A stretch of 9,035 nucleotides of DNA from positions 1 through 9,035 of the forward strand of contig CAMNAH010000031.1 of the NCBI GenBank assembly GCA_946530775.1, read 5' to 3'. This DNA is from an uncultured Coriobacteriales bacterium. GTDB taxonomy: Bacteria; Actinomycetota; Coriobacteriia; Coriobacteriales; Atopobiaceae. Below the pieces are notes generated by a model, which made no database searches, was not told where the DNA came from, and saw nothing but the letters and a program-made list of their open reading frames with translations. Of the stretch, positions 5,277-9,035 are shown one piece after another (the stretch's first letter is position 1; the number at the start of each line of letters is the position of its first letter). The position numbers were made by a program, and so were the translations under genes.

Positions 5277-6863
5277 ATGATCGAGTTCGTACAGGCGGGT
5301 TTTGCCTATGATGGCGCCTCGGAGCGCGTTCTCGACGGCATCTCGCTTACCTTGGAGCCGGGCGACCATGTGTGCGTGCTCGGTGCCACCGGCACAGGCA
5401 AGACCGCGCTCGCCGAGCTGGCAGCTGGCATCAAGGAGCCTACCAGCGGAAACGTGATTCGTGAGGGCACGGCTGTCTATATTGGCCAGGATCCGCGCGC
5501 GAGCATGGTGAGCACGCTCGTCTTCGACGAGGTGGCCTTCGGCCTGCGGTGCGCCGGCTATTCGGGCAAGGCGGTCAAGGGACGCACCATGGAGGCGCTC
5601 GGTCGCCTGGGCATCCGCCGGCTGGCCCACTGCGCAACGGCGGATCTTTCCGCCGGCGAGCAGCAGCTCGTTGCGCTGGCGGCTGCCATCGCCCTCGAAC
5701 CCGACCATCTTGTGCTCGACGATCCCTTCGCGCTGCTCGACAGCGCTTCGGCAAAGATGATCGCCGACCTCGTGAACGACCTCGTGAAGGCGGGCGTGGC
5801 CGTGCTCGAGACCACATCATCGCTCGTCCGCGCCATGGACGCCGACCGCATCGTGCTGCTCGGCAAGGGCGTGCGGCCGTGGACCGGCACCTTCGACGAG
5901 CTGCTCGCCAGCGACGACCTGCTCGCCCGCCTGGGCCTCACGGACGACACCACCATGGTGCTGCTGCGCGCCGTCGCGCACGAGGGCTTCCGCTTCACCA
6001 CGGGCACCACGCCCGATGACGTGCTCGCATACATCAACGCCAACCATCTGGCGCAGCGCATCGGCCGCGCCGTCACGCCCGCGCGCGGCGACGCCACGTT
6101 CACGCCCGCGCACAAGCTCGACCTGCGCGACGCCGACGTGCTCTATGGCGACCACTCGGCCCTCAAGGGCGCCTCGCTCTCGGTGGGAGACGAACTCGTG
6201 CTGGTCGTGGGCCCCGCCGGCTCCGGCAAGTCCACGCTCGCGTCCGCGCTGGCGGGCGCCGTGCCCCTCGATGGGGGAGAGCTCGCCCTTGACGGCGATC
6301 GTCCCCAGCCCGGGCGCGTGGGCCTCTTGCTGCAGCAGGCGCAGGATCAGCTCTTCGCCAAGACCGTGCGCGCCGACATCGCCTACGGGCTCCGCGGCGA
6401 CAAGGACAAGCGCGGCGCTGCGGGCGATTCTGCGGCCACGCATGCCGCCAGCGCCTTCGGTATCACGGATCTGCTCGACCGCACGCTACGCAGCCTCTCG
6501 TTGCCCGAGAAGCGCCTCGTCGCGCTCGCAGGCGTGGATGCGGCCAAGCCCGACGCCCTTATCCTCGACGATCCCTGCGCGGGCCTCGATGCCGCCGGCC
6601 GCAACCGCGTGCACCGCATGGTGCAGCATGCGCGCGCCAAGCACCTGCCCGTGGTCATAATCGCGAGCGAGCTCGAGGAATGGCTCGCCACGGCCTCGCG
6701 CGTGATCTTCATGCGCGACGGCGCCATCGCCTACGACTGCGACGGAGCCGCAGCTCAGACCCGCACCCAGCCGTACGTCTCGTACGGCCTCGAGCCGCCG
6801 CTCGCGGTGATGGTCCGCACCGCCGCGGGCATGGGCGCCCGAAGGAGGGAGAGCCGTGGCTAA
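5277..6863 (+). CDS. Fused double ATPase of an ECF transporter (EcfA1-EcfA2 type)
   Basis: Two ABC ATPase domains in one 528-residue cytosolic protein, expected to power vitamin or metal uptake with EcfT and exchangeable substrate-binding (S) subunits. Domain 1 (about 1-215): Walker A GATGTGKT 36-43, Q-loop Q71, signature LSAGEQQ 124-130, Walker B LVLDDP 145-150. Domain 2 (about 280-500): Walker A GPAGSGKST 312-320, Q-loop Q353 in LLQQAQDQLF, Walker B LILDDP 428-433, D-loop AGLD 435-438. Oddities: the catalytic Glu is Asp in both (D149, D432), the switch His is Thr180 and Ser464, and the second signature is LSLPE (407-411), lacking both glycines. Most ECF ATPases are two genes, ecfA1 and ecfA2, in this position between rplQ and ecfT. 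GGGAGGAGG precedes the ATG. The stop overlaps ecfT by eight bases. Domain class is firm; substrate is unknown. Confidence 0.9.
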   Translation: MIEFVQAGFAYDGASERVLDGISLTLEPGDHVCVLGATGTGKTALAELAAGIKEPTSGNVIREGTAVYIGQDPRASMVSTLVFDEVAFGLRCAGYSGKAVKGRTMEALGRLGIRRLAHCATADLSAGEQQLVALAAAIALEPDHLVLDDPFALLDSASAKMIADLVNDLVKAGVAVLETTSSLVRAMDADRIVLLGKGVRPWTGTFDELLASDDLLARLGLTDDTTMVLLRAVAHEGFRFTTGTTPDDVLAYINANHLAQRIGRAVTPARGDATFTPAHKLDLRDADVLYGDHSALKGASLSVGDELVLVVGPAGSGKSTLASALAGAVPLDGGELALDGDRPQPGRVGLLLQQAQDQLFAKTVRADIAYGLRGDKDKRGAAGDSAATHAASAFGITDLLDRTLRSLSLPEKRLVALAGVDAAKPDALILDDPCAGLDAAGRNRVHRMVQHARAKHLPVVIIASELEEWLATASRVIFMRDGAIAYDCDGAAAQTRTQPYVSYGLEPPLAVMVRTAAGMGARRRESRG

Positions 6864-7554
6864 GGTGCGCGTCATAGGAACCTACCAGCCCGAACGCTCG
6901 CCGCTCCACGGCCTGGACGCGCGCGCCAAGATCGGCTTCCTGCCGCTTGCGGGCATCGCGATCATCGCGGCCCACAGCTGGATGGGCTGCGCGGTCTGCG
7001 CGGTACTGCTCGCCGCGGCGCTGCTGCTTGCGGGCGTGAGGCCCATGCAGCTGGCGGCTGCGGTGCGACCCTGCGGCATCTTCCTGGGCGCGCTCGCGGT
7101 TATCTGCGCGCTCATCCCGCCCAGCTGGGGCGGCATCCTGCGCGGAGCCACCCTGGCAGTTAGGATCATCATCTTCGTGGGTCTGGTGCTCGTGGTGAAC
7201 GCGACCACCACGCCCACGCAGCTCGCCGACGCCTACACGCGCCTGCTCGCGCCGCTCGCACGGCTGGGCCTCAACACGGGCGCGGCGGCCCACGCCTGCA
7301 CCTGGCTCACGCGGCTCATCCCCCTCACGGTGGACGAGAATTACCGCATCTCAGCAGCTCAGGCCATGCGCGGCAAGCGCTCGTCCTTCTCGTTCGTCAC
7401 CGCGCTGGGGCACGTGTTTGCCGCGCGCAAGGACACCGCCGAGGCCATGGCACGCCGCGGATACGAGGGCGCCGCAGCGCACGGCATGCGCATCGTGGAC
7501 TGGCTGCCCATCGTCGCGGGGCTCGTGGCCGCAGTGCTGGCGGTGATCCTGTGA
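6856..7554 (+). CDS. ecfT: ECF transporter transmembrane component EcfT
   Basis: The membrane scaffold that links the ECF ATPases to S subunits. The 232-residue product starts with the family-like SPLHGLDARAKIGFLPLAG (15-33), then hydrophobic segments at roughly 27-60, 73-89 and 98-116, a long cytosolic part, and a last membrane helix at 213-232. The two coupling-helix motifs that dock on the ATPases are recognisable: AQAMRGK (168-174) and AEAMARRGYEG (195-205), near the usual x-Arg-Gly pattern, with Met and Arg where Ala is common. The GTG start at 6856 lies inside the end of the ATPase gene, seven bases after GGAGG (6844-6848), so translation is coupled. The ending overlaps a possible truA start by four bases (GTGA). 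No S subunit is encoded here, which fits a shared (group II) module serving S proteins encoded elsewhere. Confidence 0.92.
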   Translation: MAKVRVIGTYQPERSPLHGLDARAKIGFLPLAGIAIIAAHSWMGCAVCAVLLAAALLLAGVRPMQLAAAVRPCGIFLGALAVICALIPPSWGGILRGATLAVRIIIFVGLVLVVNATTTPTQLADAYTRLLAPLARLGLNTGAAAHACTWLTRLIPLTVDENYRISAAQAMRGKRSSFSFVTALGHVFAARKDTAEAMARRGYEGAAAHGMRIVDWLPIVAGLVAAVLAVIL

Positions 7555-8414
7555 CGGCGACGGCGGCGGTACCCGCCCCCGCGCCCGCAACGCAAACGCC
7601 CGCGCCCGCCGAGGCCACCATGGTCGTGAAGCTGGGCTATCGCGGCGGCGCGTACTCCGGCTTCGCCGAGCAAAAGGACCCCGCCATCCGCACCGTCGCG
7701 GGAGAAGTGCGCCGCGCGCTCGAGCTCATCCTGCGCCGTGACGTCGAGCTCGTCTGCGCCGGCCGCACCGACGCCGGCGTGCACGCGCTCTCGCAGTACG
7801 TGAGCCTGCCCGTCTGGGGCGACGAGCTCGCGCTGGACGGCCGCCGCGTGATCCACTCGCTCGTGGGCATCACGCCCGACGACATCTCCATCCGCGGCCT
7901 CTACCGCGCCGATGCGGGCTTCTCGGCGCGCTTCGACGCGCTCAGGCGCCACTACCGCTACCGCCTGGTGTGCGGCGAGGCGGCGCCCATCATGGCGTGC
8001 GGCACGGCCTGGTGGCTGCGCAGCGAGAACGACCTCGACGTGGCCGCCATGCACGAGGCCGCGCAGCTGCTGCTGGGCGAGCACGACTTCAAGAGCTTCT
8101 GCAAGGCGTCCTCCGCGGAGGGCATCTCCACCAACCGCTGCCTCGAGCAGCTCGACGTGGCGCGCATCACGGAGGCGGGGGAGGAGCTCATCGCCTTCGA
8201 CGTGTGCGCCAACGCGTTTCTGCACAACATGGTGCGCACGCTCGTGGGCACGCTCGTCGAGGTGGGCCGCGGCGCGCACGAGCCCGCGTGGGTGCTCGAG
8301 GTGCTTGCCGCCTGCGACCGCCGCGCGGCCGGCCAGAGCGCGCCCGCCGAGGGCCTTACCTTCATGTCCGTCGACTACCCCGAAGGCGCGCTGCGCCCGT
8401 GGGAGCAGGGATAA
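7551..8414 (+). CDS. truA: tRNA pseudouridine(38-40) synthase TruA
   Basis: Converts uridines 38-40 of the tRNA anticodon arm to pseudouridine. From GTG 7551 the protein has 287 residues: the catalytic motif AGRTDAGVHALSQ with Asp74 (equivalent to Asp60 of E. coli), RRHYRYRL (132-139), GEHDFKSF (176-183) and FLHNMVRTLVGTL (223-235). The family core starts at KLGYRGGAYSGFAEQ (27-41). The start is uncertain. GTG 7551 overlaps the ecfT stop as GTGA and adds a 23-residue Ala/Pro/Thr-rich leader with no visible ribosome-binding site; ATG 7620 gives the family-like N-terminus and has GAGG five bases upstream. I give the longer form because tight overlaps are the rule in this operon, but 7620 is about equally likely. 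The position after ecfT matches the Firmicutes rplQ-ecfA-ecfT-truA order. Confidence 0.95.
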   Translation: MTATAAVPAPAPATQTPAPAEATMVVKLGYRGGAYSGFAEQKDPAIRTVAGEVRRALELILRRDVELVCAGRTDAGVHALSQYVSLPVWGDELALDGRRVIHSLVGITPDDISIRGLYRADAGFSARFDALRRHYRYRLVCGEAAPIMACGTAWWLRSENDLDVAAMHEAAQLLLGEHDFKSFCKASSAEGISTNRCLEQLDVARITEAGEELIAFDVCANAFLHNMVRTLVGTLVEVGRGAHEPAWVLEVLAACDRRAAGQSAPAEGLTFMSVDYPEGALRPWEQG

Positions 8415-8418
8415 AACC

Positions 8419-9035
8419 ATGGACCTTCTCGTAGATGTGCTGGTAGACAGCGTAAAAGATACCGCACAGCTCATACCGTTTCTGCTCGTGACCTACCTTG
8501 CGATGGAGGCGCTCGAGCACACGTCCGAGGGCCGCATGCAGCAGGCCATCTCGCGCGCCGGCGCCGCCGGCCCCGTGGTGGGCGCCCTGCTCGGCGCCGT
8601 GCCGCAGTGCGGGTTCTCGGCCATGGCGGCCACGCTCTTCTCGGGGCGCGTCGTCACGGTGGGCACGCTCATCGCGGTGATCCTCTCGACCTCCGACGAG
8701 ATGGTCCCGGTGCTGATCGCGCACCACGCGCCGCTCTCGCAGATGCTTTCCATCGTGGGCGCCAAGGCGGTCGTGGGCCTGATCGCGGGCTTTATCGTGG
8801 ATCTTATCGCCCGCGCGCTGGGGCGCAGCGGAGACGGGCACATGCACATCCACGAGCTGTGCGAGCGCGAGCACTGCCACTGCGACGATGACGACGACGA
8901 TGCCGACGATGCCGCAGCCGATGACGCCGACGAACCCGGCCACGACCACGCGCACGGCCACCACCATCACGGCCACGGCATCACGAGCATCGTGCGCTCG
9001 GCGCTCTACCACACCGTGCAGGTCACGGCCTTCAT
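8419..9035 (+). CDS. Putative heavy-metal exporter (ArsP_2-like), 5' part only
   Basis: The reading frame is open from ATG 8419 to the window edge (205 codons, no stop), so it is 3'-truncated by the window. The start is four bases after the truA stop, with AGGG eight bases upstream. Hydrophobic segments lie at about 15-30, 50-73, 79-90 and 112-133. The GALLGAVPQCGFSAMAATLF motif (55-74), with SGRVVTVGTLIAVILSTSDE following (75-94), is what I recall of the ArsP_2 family of putative ten-helix metal exporters, sometimes labelled arsenic efflux or manganese transporters. Residues 141-187 form a hydrophilic loop with a Cys/His cluster (C148, H152, C153, H154, C155), six consecutive Asp (156-161), more Asp, and a His-rich stretch (H175 to H186). 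A further hydrophobic part begins near 190. Metal transport is inferred from family memory and from the loop; substrate unknown. Confidence 0.75.
   Translation, partial: MDLLVDVLVDSVKDTAQLIPFLLVTYLAMEALEHTSEGRMQQAISRAGAAGPVVGALLGAVPQCGFSAMAATLFSGRVVTVGTLIAVILSTSDEMVPVLIAHHAPLSQMLSIVGAKAVVGLIAGFIVDLIARALGRSGDGHMHIHELCEREHCHCDDDDDDADDAAADDADEPGHDHAHGHHHHGHGITSIVRSALYHTVQVTAF

Noticed and set aside
7359..8474. Minus-strand open frame (371 codons) opposite ecfT and truA
   Set aside because: A shadow of two securely identified + strand genes; few stops are expected in antisense frames at this GC content.
8884..8985. Sequence artefact or frameshift in the Asp/His-rich region
   Set aside because: The frame stays open and hydrophobic protein resumes after it, codons for Asp and His vary (GAC/GAT, CAC/CAT), and Cys/His loops suit a metal transporter.
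8362..9012. Minus-strand open frame rich in Val, Arg and His opposite the exporter gene
   Set aside because: The + strand frame has clear membrane segments, family motifs and a ribosome-binding site; the antisense frame has none.

Overview
The window is high-GC, gene-dense and read almost entirely on the + strand. It looks like a chromosomal segment from a Gram-positive actinobacterium. A class Coriobacteriia member (Collinsella/Olsenella-like) is my best guess, inferred from the mix of an actinobacterial-style GC-rich coding bias with a Firmicutes-style gene order; only a similarity search could confirm the taxon.

Bases 1-4973 hold the end of the spc operon and the alpha operon in classic order: the 3' end of secY, adk, map, infA, rpmJ, rpsM, rpsK, rpsD, rpoA, rplQ. 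Together these supply protein export, adenylate balance, N-terminal Met removal, initiation factor IF1, ribosomal proteins L36, S13, S11, S4 and L17, and the RNA polymerase alpha subunit. A well-formed sigma70-type promoter sits between map and infA, so infA and the alpha operon can be transcribed separately from secY-adk-map. A 124-base structured gap separates infA from rpmJ. infA and rpsM both start with TTG. A strong intrinsic terminator (11-bp stem, TACG loop, T-tract) closes the block after rplQ.

Bases 4974-5276 are the only non-coding stretch over 300 bases. After the terminator they hold a striking nested inverted repeat. Two 44-bp units lie in opposite orientation and match at 40 of 44 positions, with all mismatches in the centre. 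Each unit is itself an imperfect palindrome, and the whole is bounded by TA at both ends. A degenerate third half-copy lies just upstream. It resembles a small MITE or REP-like element, or a structured leader for the next operon.

Bases 5277-8414 encode an energy-coupling factor (ECF) vitamin/metal uptake module followed by truA. This is the rplQ-ecfA1-ecfA2-ecfT-truA order known from Firmicutes such as Bacillus, but here the two ATPases are fused into one 528-residue protein. Both nucleotide-binding domains lack the switch histidine and have Asp in place of the catalytic Glu, and the second domain also has a broken ABC signature. ecfA, ecfT and truA overlap by a few bases and look translationally coupled.

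From 8419 to the window edge an incomplete membrane protein resembles the ArsP_2-type putative heavy-metal exporters and carries a Cys/His cluster, an Asp run and a His-rich segment in one cytosolic or external loop. It directly follows truA, where Bacillus has rplM-rpsI.
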